Below are positions 1-8,172 of a stretch of 64,000 bases of DNA, in pieces. The notes beneath the pieces were generated by a model that ran no database searches, was not told the DNA's origin, and was given only the letters and a program-made list of their open reading frames with translations. Within the stretch, counting starts at the first letter, position 1. Every line of letters starts with the position of its first letter. The translations under genes and the position numbers were made by a program. This DNA is from Acidobacteriota bacterium (GTDB taxonomy: Bacteria > Acidobacteriota > Terriglobia > Bryobacterales > Bryobacteraceae). The stretch covers positions 1-64,000 of the forward strand of contig JAPKZB010000074.1 of NCBI GenBank assembly GCA_026393985.1, read 5' to 3'.

Positions 1-35
1 CGCCCGCCTAGCGCAAAACATGGCGGAAAGGAGGA

Positions 36-680
36 CTATCGAAGGACGAAACGCTTCAGCAAATATCGGTCACCGACCGCCCATGCGCCGCTTCTGATGC
101 GCGGGGAGGGAAAGCTTTGCCCCCTGTGCATAATTTGGGTGAAATCGCCGTTGCCTCCGGCAAAGTAGCCGTTCTCCGCCGTGCAGTCCGGGGTCTCGCC
201 GGAGGTGAGAATGATGCCGAGATCCGAGAAGCTGATGCCGTTGTCGGTGGAGACCAGCATGCCGATCTCGGGAGCGCTCAGGCTGCGGCCCTCGCAACCG
301 GCGCCGACTTCGTGGTGATACCAGGCAAAGAGCGTACCGTCGGGTTCAACGTGGGTGGCTTCGATCCACATCGGCACGTGCGCGTAGCTATCCAGTTTCA
401 CGGCGCGGACGCGGCGCAGGTTGGTCACATCGGTGCCCTCGCTGCGGACCGGCATGCCATCGGAGTTGAAAACGATCATCTGCCCATTGCGCCAGTGCAG
501 GGGGCTGTTCGAGTCGGCGATGCCGGGGAACCATTGGAGTTCCTCTTCGGTCACGGTAACGTGCTGGGCGGACGCACGGAGGGCGAGTACGGAAAGGCAG
601 ACGAGGACTCGTATACTAATCGGAATGCAACTGAGCGCTGTCGATTGGTTAGTGGTCGCGTTGTACTTCGCGTTGAACAT
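36..680 (-). CDS. Secreted sialidase/BNR-like protein, apparently C-terminally truncated
   Basis: The frame has a secretion signal at about residues 20-39 ending ALRASA-Q, then a beta-propeller-like exo-glycosidase style sequence with one Asp-box (STDNGISF, residues 144-151) and a GGNGDF motif at 175-180. Proteins of this look are usually well over 300 residues; here the recognisable sequence stops soon after GGNGDF and a short basic tail leads to the stop. I checked the other two minus frames below position 130 and saw no continuation, so a truncating rearrangement is more likely than a simple frameshift. The first ATG overlaps the divergent transporter gene and has no clear Shine-Dalgarno; initiation closer to the signal peptide at a non-ATG codon is possible. 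Confidence 0.5.
   Translation of the reverse strand: MFNAKYNATTNQSTALSCIPISIRVLVCLSVLALRASAQHVTVTEEELQWFPGIADSNSPLHWRNGQMIVFNSDGMPVRSEGTDVTNLRRVRAVKLDSYAHVPMWIEATHVEPDGTLFAWYHHEVGAGCEGRSLSAPEIGMLVSTDNGISFSDLGIILTSGETPDCTAENGYFAGGNGDFTQIMHRGQSFPSPRIRSGAWAVGDRYLLKRFVLR
612..617 (+). promoter_or_regulatory. Possible -10 box giving a near-leaderless mRNA
   Basis: TATACT lies 7 bases before the ATG at 625. If used, transcription would begin at or next to the start codon, and no Shine-Dalgarno is visible in front of it. No convincing -35 hexamer is present, so this is a weak call. Confidence 0.3.
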
Positions 681-2406
681 CGCAATAGGCTTTTACTACA
701 AGGCGAGGGCCGGTAAGAGCGTCGAGGAGTTCTTCCTGTCGGGCCGGGACGTGCCGTGGTGGCTGGCGGGTACGTCGATGGTGGCAACGACTTTTGCGGC
801 CGACACACCGTTGGCCGTTACTGGCATGGTAGCGCGATATGGCGTCGCGGGGAACTGGCTGTGGTGGAACTTCGTCGCCAGCGGTATGCTGACCGTGTTC
901 TTTTACGCCCGGCTGTGGCGGCGCAGCGGGGTGACCACCGACATCGAGTTCTCCGAAATTCGCTACGCCGGCAAGCCGGCCGCCTTCCTGCGCGGCTTCC
1001 GGGCGCTCTATTTCGGCCTGCCGATCAACTGCATCGTGCTCGGCTGGGTCAACCTGGCGATGGTAAAGATTCTGATGATGATCCTCGACGTCGATAAAGC
1101 CACGGCGCTCGGCATCGTCATCGGCCTCATTGCCGTGACCTCGTTCATCTCGACGCTGAGCGGCCTGTGGGGCGTCCTCGTCACCGACGTCGTGCAGTTC
1201 TTCATCAAGATGGCGATGGTGATTGTGCTCGCCTACTGCGCCGTCGAAGCCGTGGGCGGGATGGACCAGATGCTGCTGAAGCTCGAAGCGTTGGACCGCG
1301 CCAAAGGCATCGCCCCCGGCGGCACCGGCGGCGTCCTCAGCTTCGTACCCGACCTGAACTCGCCCTGGATGCCGATGATCACCTTCCTCGTCTACATCTC
1401 GCTCAACTGGTGGGCCGTCTGGTATCCGGGCTCCGAACCGGGCGGCGGCGGCTACGTCGCCCAGCGGATGATGTGCGCCAAAGACGAACGGCACTCGCTG
1501 CTGGCCACCCTCTGGTTCAACATCGCCCACTACGCCCTCCGCCCCTGGCCCTGGATCCTTGTGGGTCTGGCCTCGATTATTCTCTACCCCGACCTCGCCG
1601 ACAAAGAGTCCGGCTACGTCAAGGTGATGGTCGATCATCTGCCGCCCTCGCTCCGCGGCTTAATGGTCGCCGGCTTCGCCGCGGCCTACATGTCCACCAT
1701 CGCGACGCAACTCAACTGGGGCGCCAGCTACATTGTTAACGATTTCTACCGCCGTTTCGTCCGCCCCGAGGCCACCCAACCGCAGCTGGTGCGGGTCTCG
1801 CAGCTGGTGACCGTGCTGCTGACGGTGGTCTCCGCCGTCGTCACCTTCTACATGGAGTCCATCTCCGGCGCCTGGAAGCTGCTGATCGTCACCGGAGCCG
1901 GCACCGGCGGCGTCCTGCTGCTCCGCTGGTACTGGTGGCGCATCAACGCCTGGAGCGAGGTGGCAGCCATGAGCGTGGCCTTCGTCGTCTCGGTGGCGTT
2001 GCAACTGATCTGGGGCCTCGACTCCGATAACCCCGAGCAGTTCGCCTACCTCATGATGATCACCGTCGGCCTGACCACGGCCGCCTGGCTGGCCGCCACG
2101 TTCCTCACCGCGCCCGAAAGCCAGGAGACGCTCGTCGCCTTCTACCGGCGCACCCGCCCCTCCCGCACGGGCTGGGGACCCGTGGCCCGGTTGGCGCCCG
2201 ACGTGAAACCCGCTGCCGACGGCCTCGACAATCTCCTCTGCTGGCTCTGCGGCTGCGTCATGATCTACGGTTCGCTGTTCGGCATCGGCAAGATCGTTCT
2301 GCGCGAGACGGCGACCGGCGCCGGCATGCTGGCGGTGGCGGCCGTGGCCGGCGGTGTGATCTATTGGAACCTTACCCGGCGCGGCTGGGCGAGTCTGGTC
2401 GACTGA
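625..2406 (+). CDS. Sodium:solute symporter (SSS family)
   Basis: A 593-residue integral membrane protein of the SSS (SglT/PutP-like) family, predicted to import a small organic solute with Na+. It opens with the family's first hydrophobic helix after a short MQLSAVDW leader, followed by the characteristic FFLSGRDVPWWLAG and TTFAADTPLAVTG segments and about 13-14 hydrophobic spans. The start at 625 is chosen because upstream in-frame sequence is non-hydrophobic and antisense to the neighbouring gene. It ends 8 bases before the sulfatase gene, so the two are probably co-transcribed. That suggests uptake of a sugar or organic acid released from a sulfated compound; the substrate cannot be read from sequence. 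Confidence 0.88.
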   Translation: MQLSAVDWLVVALYFALNIAIGFYYKARAGKSVEEFFLSGRDVPWWLAGTSMVATTFAADTPLAVTGMVARYGVAGNWLWWNFVASGMLTVFFYARLWRRSGVTTDIEFSEIRYAGKPAAFLRGFRALYFGLPINCIVLGWVNLAMVKILMMILDVDKATALGIVIGLIAVTSFISTLSGLWGVLVTDVVQFFIKMAMVIVLAYCAVEAVGGMDQMLLKLEALDRAKGIAPGGTGGVLSFVPDLNSPWMPMITFLVYISLNWWAVWYPGSEPGGGGYVAQRMMCAKDERHSLLATLWFNIAHYALRPWPWILVGLASIILYPDLADKESGYVKVMVDHLPPSLRGLMVAGFAAAYMSTIATQLNWGASYIVNDFYRRFVRPEATQPQLVRVSQLVTVLLTVVSAVVTFYMESISGAWKLLIVTGAGTGGVLLLRWYWWRINAWSEVAAMSVAFVVSVALQLIWGLDSDNPEQFAYLMMITVGLTTAAWLAATFLTAPESQETLVAFYRRTRPSRTGWGPVARLAPDVKPAADGLDNLLCWLCGCVMIYGSLFGIGKIVLRETATGAGMLAVAAVAGGVIYWNLTRRGWASLVD

Positions 2407-2414
2407 GGAACCCG

Positions 2415-3884
2415 ATGATTACACGACGCACTTTGCTTGCCGGCCTGGCCGCACGCCGCAAACCGAACCTCCTGTTCATCATCTCCGATGACCACGCCGC
2501 CTACGTCATGGGCTGCGATGGCAACAAACGGGCCAGCACCCCGAATCTCGACCGCCTCGCCCGCGAAGGCGTCCGCTTCGCCCAGCACTACTGCAATCAG
2601 CCCGTCTGCACCCCATCCCGGCAGAGCCTGCTCACCGGCCTCCTGCCCTCGGCCGCCGGCGTCACCGTCCTCCAGACCTCGCTCGACCCCGCCCGCCCCA
2701 ACCTCGCCAAGCGCTGCCGCGAGGCCGGCTACAAAACCGCCGTCTTCGGCAAAATGCACCTCAACCGTCCCTCTTCGCCCGGCCTCTACGGCTTTGAGAC
2801 GATGATGGCCGAACGCGAGATCAACCAGGCCTGGAGCGGGAGCCCCGTGCTCCAACCGGCGCCCGCCGGCGTCGCCACCAAGCCCCCGTGGAAACCCTTC
2901 CGCGACCCCGCCCGCATCTGGCTCAACGGCGAAAAGCTCCCCTACCCCCGCTACTACGACGAGATGCGCGGCACCTTTACCGCCCGCCAGGCCACCCGCT
3001 GGATGGAGGAGCACCGCGAAGAGCCCTTCGCCCTCTGGGTCAGCTTCCCCGACCCCCACTCGCCCTTCGATTTCCCCATCGACATGGCCGCCCGGTTCCC
3101 CGCCGCCTCCTTCGACGTCCCCCGCGTCGGCCCCGAGGACGCCTGGCAGATCCCGCTCATCTTCCGCAATCTCAGCCCGGAGGACAAACAGGGCATTCAG
3201 GCGGCTTACTACACCTCGGTCGCCATGCTCGACCGCAACGTCGGCGAAGTGCTCGACACCCTGCGCCGGTTGAACCTCGAAGACGATACCCTCGTCGTCT
3301 ACCTCGCCGACCACGGCTACTGCATCGGCCAGCACGGCCGCTTTGAAAAGCACTGCGGCTACGAGCCGGCGCTGCGCGTCCCGCTCATCATCCGCTTCCC
3401 CGGCCGGGCCCGCCGCGGGGCGGTGGTCGAGGCGCTCACCGAGCACGTCGACGTCACCGCGACCCTGGCCGATCTGCTGGGCCTCGGGCCGCTGCCCGGC
3501 CAGCACGGCACGAGTCTGCGGCCCCACCTCGAAGGTAAGAAAGCCCCCGGCCGGCCGCACATCACGAGCCAGTATCTCGAAAACGAAGAGACCTTCCTCA
3601 GTAGTCCCGACTGGAAGTTCATCCACTGCTCGGGCAAGCGCAAGCGCGGCGACGGGTACGAGACGGAACGGCCCACCCCGGGCCGCTACATCCGCCTCTA
3701 TGACCGCAAACGCGATCCCGGCGAGTTCACCGACGTCGCGGCCAAGTACCCGGAAGTCGTCCAACGGATGCAGGATCTCGTCCTCGCCCGCTACCGGGCG
3801 ACCCACCCCGACGCGGCTGCCGAACCGAAGAACCTGCCCGCCCCGGAAGCCATCGATTTCTACGTCCGTCCGCGGGATGCCTAA
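2415..3884 (+). CDS. Sulfatase, cysteine (formylglycine) type
   Basis: A 489-residue arylsulfatase-family hydrolase that cleaves sulfate esters. The metal-binding start NLLFIISDDHA is at residues 18-28 and the CTPSR motif carries the cysteine that must be converted to formylglycine. Further conserved elements are GKMHL, FPDPHSPFD, ADHGYCIGQHGRFEKH and RVPLIIRFPG. The N-terminus MITRRTLLAGLAARRK is twin-arginine-like but unusually short, so export is uncertain. GAGGA overlapping the upstream stop serves as ribosome binding site. No formylglycine-generating enzyme is in this window. It is paired with the SSS transporter, consistent with use of sulfated sugars. Confidence 0.88.
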   Translation: MITRRTLLAGLAARRKPNLLFIISDDHAAYVMGCDGNKRASTPNLDRLAREGVRFAQHYCNQPVCTPSRQSLLTGLLPSAAGVTVLQTSLDPARPNLAKRCREAGYKTAVFGKMHLNRPSSPGLYGFETMMAEREINQAWSGSPVLQPAPAGVATKPPWKPFRDPARIWLNGEKLPYPRYYDEMRGTFTARQATRWMEEHREEPFALWVSFPDPHSPFDFPIDMAARFPAASFDVPRVGPEDAWQIPLIFRNLSPEDKQGIQAAYYTSVAMLDRNVGEVLDTLRRLNLEDDTLVVYLADHGYCIGQHGRFEKHCGYEPALRVPLIIRFPGRARRGAVVEALTEHVDVTATLADLLGLGPLPGQHGTSLRPHLEGKKAPGRPHITSQYLENEETFLSSPDWKFIHCSGKRKRGDGYETERPTPGRYIRLYDRKRDPGEFTDVAAKYPEVVQRMQDLVLARYRATHPDAAAEPKNLPAPEAIDFYVRPRDA

Positions 3885-3936
3885 TTCGGATAAATATGTA
3901 TACAATTAATCGGTTCCTGTATATGCTGGGGTTGCC

Positions 3937-4797
3937 ATGAAGAAATTCACCAAAATTCTCCTTGCGGTAGACTTCGCGCCCCAGTCGATCCTGATGGCGC
4001 ACCAGGCCCGGGCGATGGCCGAGGCGAGCGGAGCCGAGATTCTGGCCGTGCATGCCATGCGGCCGTTTGAATTGATGGTTGAGGGCATGGACGTGCCCGG
4101 TGCCGTGGTTTTCGAATGGTACGAGGCGCAGAAGCCGCTGCTGGAGCGGCAGTTGACGGCGTTCTGCCAGGAGCATCTGGGCGGCTGCCGCTACCGTACC
4201 TTCCTGGTCGAAGGCGACCCGGCCGGCGAGATCTTGAAAATCGCCGGCGCCGAGTCCGCGGATCTGGTGGTACTGGCAACCCATGGCTTTGGCGTCTTCC
4301 GGCGCCTGATTCTCGGCTCGGTCGCCGCCAAAGTGCTGCACGATTCGCCGCTGCCAGTGCTGACCGGCGCCCACCTGCAGGAGCCGCGGGCGGGCAGCGG
4401 GACTTTCCGCAGGATTGTCGTGGGCGTGGACTTGGCCGCCCGCACCGGCGAGGTGCTCGCGGCGGTCAAGGAGTTAGGCGTCGAGCAGATTACGGTGGTC
4501 CATGCCCTGCCCGTGGTGGCCGACGGGGTGCAGCCGTCGATGGATCCCTCCTGGCAGATGGCCCTGCAGGCGGCGGTGACGACGACCTTGCAGGAGGCCC
4601 TCGAAAAGGCTGGACTTACGGCCAGGACGGTGATCGAGGCGGCGGGGCCGGCCCAGTTGATTCGTCGCGTCGCCGCCGAGCAGGGCGCGGATCTCGTGGT
4701 GATCGGCCGCCACTCGGACCACTCCCTGCTGGGCCGGTTGACGGCGCAGGCCTACTCGATTGTGCGCGAATCGCCCTGTCCGGTGTTGAGCCTCTAG
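3937..4797 (+). CDS. Universal stress protein, tandem UspA domains
   Basis: A 286-residue cytoplasmic protein with two UspA folds (about residues 1-145 and 152-286). Each half ends with an ATP-binding type loop: ATHGFGVFRRLILGSVA in the first, and GRHSDHSLLGRLTAQAYSIV in the second. In the second the canonical GS is replaced, so that half may bind nucleotide poorly. It is preceded by an AT-rich intergenic stretch (TATACAATTAAT around 3899-3910) and a GGGG-type ribosome site, so it is probably a separate transcript. Role: stress survival, target unknown. Confidence 0.88.
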   Translation: MKKFTKILLAVDFAPQSILMAHQARAMAEASGAEILAVHAMRPFELMVEGMDVPGAVVFEWYEAQKPLLERQLTAFCQEHLGGCRYRTFLVEGDPAGEILKIAGAESADLVVLATHGFGVFRRLILGSVAAKVLHDSPLPVLTGAHLQEPRAGSGTFRRIVVGVDLAARTGEVLAAVKELGVEQITVVHALPVVADGVQPSMDPSWQMALQAAVTTTLQEALEKAGLTARTVIEAAGPAQLIRRVAAEQGADLVVIGRHSDHSLLGRLTAQAYSIVRESPCPVLSL

Positions 4798-5483
4798 TCG
4801 AGCCGGCGAATCCGGATCTTGCGGAACTGCGCGATAGAATCGGCGTGGTTCTGTAGCGCCACCGCGCTGGCCGGGCCGCTGACCTTGGCCGAAAGCACCG
4901 GCTTGCCGTTCACCCAGTGTTCGAGGAGTCCGCCGCGATAGCGCAAGCGGAGCGTGTTCCACTCGCCCGGTGGATGGGCCGGCGAGGTGGTGGGCGGGAT
5001 CTTGTTGTAGAGCGCCCCGGTATGGCGGTTCCGGCCGCGGGCGCCGTCCGGATGGCGCTCATCGTCGAGCAGTTGGAACTCAAGCCCTCGCAGGTAAAGC
5101 TCGCCCCGCGCGCCCGGCGGGAGTTCCGCCCGCTGGATCCGGCGGCCATCCAGATAGCCGGGTTTCTCGTGAAGAAGAAAAATCTCCTCGGTGATGTGAT
5201 GCTTCACCCCGCTGTTGCCGCCAGGTTCGAGGCGCCACTCGAGCGTCAATTCGAAGTTATCGAACGTTTCAAGCGTAATCAGGTCTTCGAGCAGCCGCGG
5301 ATCGCGCACCGTCGTGAACACTCCGTTGGCGAAGGTCCAACTGCGGTCGGCCAGGGGACGGAAGTGCGCCGGCGAATCGAGACGCAACCACTTGCCCTCC
5401 GAAAAGGCGGGCAGCGCGAGAGCAAACAGCAGGCAGAGAGGCCGGAGCCGGGCCATGCGGGCAGGGCAGGGAACAATCATCAT
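4794..5483 (-). CDS. Secreted DUF1080 (3-keto-disaccharide hydrolase-like) protein
   Basis: A 229-residue exported protein of the DUF1080/3-keto-disaccharide hydrolase family, a concanavalin-like jelly-roll fold common in acidobacteria and planctomycetes. A signal peptide ends near PAFSEG. Family features are FELTLEWRLEPGGNSGVKHH, the YEFQLLD-type segment (LEFQLLDDERH) and the closing AVALQNHADSIAQFRKIRIRRL. ATGATG at 5483/5480 follows a GAAGG ribosome site and is preferred; ATG at 5456 is an alternative. The stop overlaps the end of the convergent usp gene by 4 bases. The probable role is extracellular carbohydrate degradation. Confidence 0.85.
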   Translation of the reverse strand: MMIVPCPARMARLRPLCLLFALALPAFSEGKWLRLDSPAHFRPLADRSWTFANGVFTTVRDPRLLEDLITLETFDNFELTLEWRLEPGGNSGVKHHITEEIFLLHEKPGYLDGRRIQRAELPPGARGELYLRGLEFQLLDDERHPDGARGRNRHTGALYNKIPPTTSPAHPPGEWNTLRLRYRGGLLEHWVNGKPVLSAKVSGPASAVALQNHADSIAQFRKIRIRRLD

Positions 5484-5531
5484 CGAACAGACCTTCAGTA
5501 TGGCCGATCCGGCGCGCCGGGCGCACCGGTT

Positions 5532-6566
5532 TTACGGCGCGGCGTTCACCCAGTAGCCGGGGCGGCTGCGCACCTGTATCTTCCCGCTCACCCCCACCTG
5601 CACCCGCAGCGCGTGATAGCCAGGCTTGGGTTCGTTCGGCAAAAAGCTGATCACGTACTGCGCATGGATCTCCTCGCCCAACTGCTGAATCGCTTTTTCA
5701 AGGCCGCTCAGCCGCGTAAACGGGTACTCCGCTCCGCCCGTGGCGGCAGCGAGTTTCTCGGTGGCCTTCTCCTTACCGAGCCGGGCGAGTTCGCCGATGC
5801 CGCCCAGCAGGTCGGTTGATTGAGCGCCCGAGTTGGCGGGAATCGACTCGCCCACCGGATCAGAGACCGGCTTGCCCGAAGGCAGCGGCAGCGGGCGCGT
5901 GCGCCGCCGCGGCTGCACGTCTTCGGGCTTGGCGAGAAAGCCGGTGCGGAAGGCCGAGTAGGTGGCGGCATAGACGGTCACCCCGGCCGTCTGCGCGGCG
6001 CGGATCACGTCGTCGAGCTTGGCCTCACTGCCGCGGTCGCGCGTCTCGGCGATCAGCAGCAGAACGCGGCGCGAGTTCGGGCGGGCGTCAAGCAACCGGA
6101 TCGCCTCGGCAGCGGCGTCGAGCAGATGGCCCTCGGTGGGCGCACGGGGCTCAAGCCGGGCGAAGGCGCCCGCGAGCGCGTCGACATCGCGGGTGCAGGG
6201 CTGCCGGAGCACCACCGAATCGGAAAACGAAAGCAGCCCGGCGCAACCGCGCTCCCCCGCCACCAGCGGCTGAATCATCGCGCCAATCTGGCGCACCTTG
6301 ACGAGCGCCGCCGCCGAGATGCCCGAGGTCTGTACGGCCACCAGCAGCGACACCGGCGCCACGCCCGTATCAAACGTATCGAGTTCAAACGGCTGCCGCG
6401 CGTTCTGGTCGAAAAGCTGGAAGCTCTCCTTCGTTAACCCGTCCACGGGACGGCCCTTGGCGTCCCGCACCGTCACGGGCACCACCACCAGGCGGACCTG
6501 CGTCCGAAAACCGGCCTCCTGCGCCGGCAGAACGCAAGCGAGCAGGAAGGCGATGGCGCCGCGCAT
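5532..6566 (-). CDS. Secreted VWFA-related acidobacterial protein
   Basis: A 344-residue exported protein with a von Willebrand factor A-like domain, of the type called VWFA-related acidobacterial domain. A short signal peptide (ending CVLPAQ) is followed by VRLVVVPVTVRDAKGRPVDGLTKE, the usual lead-in where an Ig-like strand precedes the VWA fold. The MIDAS-like region is weak (LLVAVQTSG instead of DxSxS), so metal binding is doubtful. LLLIAETRDRGSE corresponds to the second conserved VWA strand. The family is abundant in Acidobacteria and its function is unknown. Confidence 0.83.
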   Translation of the reverse strand: MRGAIAFLLACVLPAQEAGFRTQVRLVVVPVTVRDAKGRPVDGLTKESFQLFDQNARQPFELDTFDTGVAPVSLLVAVQTSGISAAALVKVRQIGAMIQPLVAGERGCAGLLSFSDSVVLRQPCTRDVDALAGAFARLEPRAPTEGHLLDAAAEAIRLLDARPNSRRVLLLIAETRDRGSEAKLDDVIRAAQTAGVTVYAATYSAFRTGFLAKPEDVQPRRRTRPLPLPSGKPVSDPVGESIPANSGAQSTDLLGGIGELARLGKEKATEKLAAATGGAEYPFTRLSGLEKAIQQLGEEIHAQYVISFLPNEPKPGYHALRVQVGVSGKIQVRSRPGYWVNAAP

Positions 6567-6569
6567 GGG

Positions 6570-7538
6570 CTAGACCGGGTCGCCGTCGTGGTGCGGCGCG
6601 AGCTGGTCGAGGATCGCGGTCTTTTCGGGCTTCTTGTAACGCTCAATCTTCGAGCCGATCGGACCCTTGGCCGTGCGCGAGAGCAGCGTCGAAATCTCCT
6701 GGCGATTCATCTTCTGGAAGGTCTTCACGGTGAGCACATTTTCTTCGAGCTGCTGCACGGTTTCCACACCCGAGACGAGCGTATCCACATCGTGGCTGAG
6801 CGTGTAGCGGAGGCACTCGGCGATCGTGGCGATGTTGGCCTTCGTAATGCCGCCAATCGCGTTCGACTTCATGGCGAGCAAGCCCAGGCCCTTGGCCCGT
6901 ACCTTGGGCAGCACGTGCTGGATGAAGCTGAGATAGTGCGGGTCAATGAGATTCACCGGGTGCTGCACCGTCTCCCAGCCGTCGAACCCTTTGAGCAGCG
7001 CCTGATGCACCTCGGGGTCATGATGGCCGGTGAAGCCGATGTGGCGCACCATGCCCTTCTTTTTGGCCTCGACAAACGCTTCGAGCGAGCCGCCGGGGCC
7101 AAAAATCTTCTCCACCTCGTCCATCCGCGCCACCTCATGGCAGCACCACAGATCAAGATAGTCCGTGTTCATCCGCTTGAGCGTCATTTCGAGCTGGCCC
7201 ATGGCGGATTTCTTATCGCGCAGCTCGGCCTTGGACATCAGCAGGACCTTCTTGCGCAGACCGCCCGTGAGCGCCTTGCCGTAGACCTCGTCCGACTTGC
7301 CCTGGTGGTACTTGGCCGCCGAATCAAACATCACAACGCCGAGATCGATGGCGCGGCGGATGATCTTGATGCCCTCCTCCTCGCCCTTCACGGCCATGTG
7401 GTAGCCGCCGAGCGTGAACCGGGAAACCCGCAGGCCGGACTTGCCGAGCGTGGCCATGGGCATGGGGGCGTCGGCCAGCGCCGAAACCGAGGTGCCGAGA
7501 GCGGCAGCGGTGGAGTGGAGGAAATCGCGACGGTCCAT
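6570..7538 (-). CDS. Aldo/keto reductase with twin-arginine signal
   Basis: A 322-residue aldo/keto reductase. MDRRDFLHSTAAALG is a twin-arginine export signal, so the enzyme is probably exported with bound NADP(H), a common arrangement in this lineage. The TIM-barrel tetrad can be placed: Asp in MFDSAAKY, the following Tyr, Lys in LLMSKAEL and His in LDLWCCHEV. The IGFTGHHDPEV and LAMKSNAIGG segments are typical of the family. It is followed 3 bases later by the VWFA gene and preceded 9 bases earlier by the cyclophilin gene, so the three may share a transcript. Confidence 0.87.
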   Translation of the reverse strand: MDRRDFLHSTAAALGTSVSALADAPMPMATLGKSGLRVSRFTLGGYHMAVKGEEEGIKIIRRAIDLGVVMFDSAAKYHQGKSDEVYGKALTGGLRKKVLLMSKAELRDKKSAMGQLEMTLKRMNTDYLDLWCCHEVARMDEVEKIFGPGGSLEAFVEAKKKGMVRHIGFTGHHDPEVHQALLKGFDGWETVQHPVNLIDPHYLSFIQHVLPKVRAKGLGLLAMKSNAIGGITKANIATIAECLRYTLSHDVDTLVSGVETVQQLEENVLTVKTFQKMNRQEISTLLSRTAKGPIGSKIERYKKPEKTAILDQLAPHHDGDPV

Positions 7539-7547
7539 GAGGGCTCC

Positions 7548-8168
7548 TTAGGGAACGAGAGTAACTCGCTTAATTGTATCGAGGCGCGGCCACGTCCGTT
7601 CAAAGTACGCGTTGCCTTCCTGCTGCGCGAGCTTCGGATCCGGCCCCGGCCCGAGCGGCGCGATGTCGCCGTAGACGAAGGCCAGTTGATCGAGCACCGC
7701 GAGCCCTTCGGTCACCTTGCCGATCGGCGCGAAGCCGTCGCGGTCGAGCGCCGAGTTATCCCGCAGGTTGAAGAACAGCTGCGTCGAGCGCGTGTTGGGG
7801 CCGCGGGTGGCGAACGTAAGCGTGCCGCGCACATTACTTTGCTTCACCGGATCATCGACGATCTCCCGGCCCGCCCAGAGGCGATTCGTCTTCGGATCTT
7901 TGTGGATGCCCCATTGCGCGACGAAGCCCCGCACGACGCGGAAAAACTTCTGCTCGTCGTAGAACTTCTCCTGCACGAGTTCGTAGAACCGATCCGCGCC
8001 GAGCGGCGCCCACGCGCGGTTCACGGCGACGACAACATCGCCCTTCGAGGTCTCAAACCGCACCGAAAACTGCTCCGGCGCCTGCACCGGCGGCTTCGGC
8101 TTTTCGGCCACCTTCGCCGGGCCGCAGGCCGCCAGCAGGGCGAGGGCGGGAATCCAGATCTTTCGCAT
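7548..8168 (-). CDS. Cyclophilin-type peptidyl-prolyl isomerase, lipoprotein
   Basis: A 206-residue periplasmic prolyl isomerase anchored by a lipobox (ALLAAC at about residues 10-15). The cyclophilin core includes FETSKGDVVVAVNRAWAPLGADRFYELV, the active-site FFRVVRGFVAQWG and the STQLFFNL strand. The usual GTxxMA is GTLTFAT here. MRKIW at 8168 is taken as start because it falls 4 bases before the end of polA on the same strand and gives a standard lipoprotein signal. It assists folding of exported proteins. Export by Sec and lipid anchoring follow from the signal only. Confidence 0.88.
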   Translation of the reverse strand: MRKIWIPALALLAACGPAKVAEKPKPPVQAPEQFSVRFETSKGDVVVAVNRAWAPLGADRFYELVQEKFYDEQKFFRVVRGFVAQWGIHKDPKTNRLWAGREIVDDPVKQSNVRGTLTFATRGPNTRSTQLFFNLRDNSALDRDGFAPIGKVTEGLAVLDQLAFVYGDIAPLGPGPDPKLAQQEGNAYFERTWPRLDTIKRVTLVP

Positions 8169-8172
8169 TGCG

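Noticed and set aside
2361-3905. Minus-strand open frame of 514 codons
   Set aside because: Antisense of the sulfatase gene; GC-rich codon structure explains the open frame.
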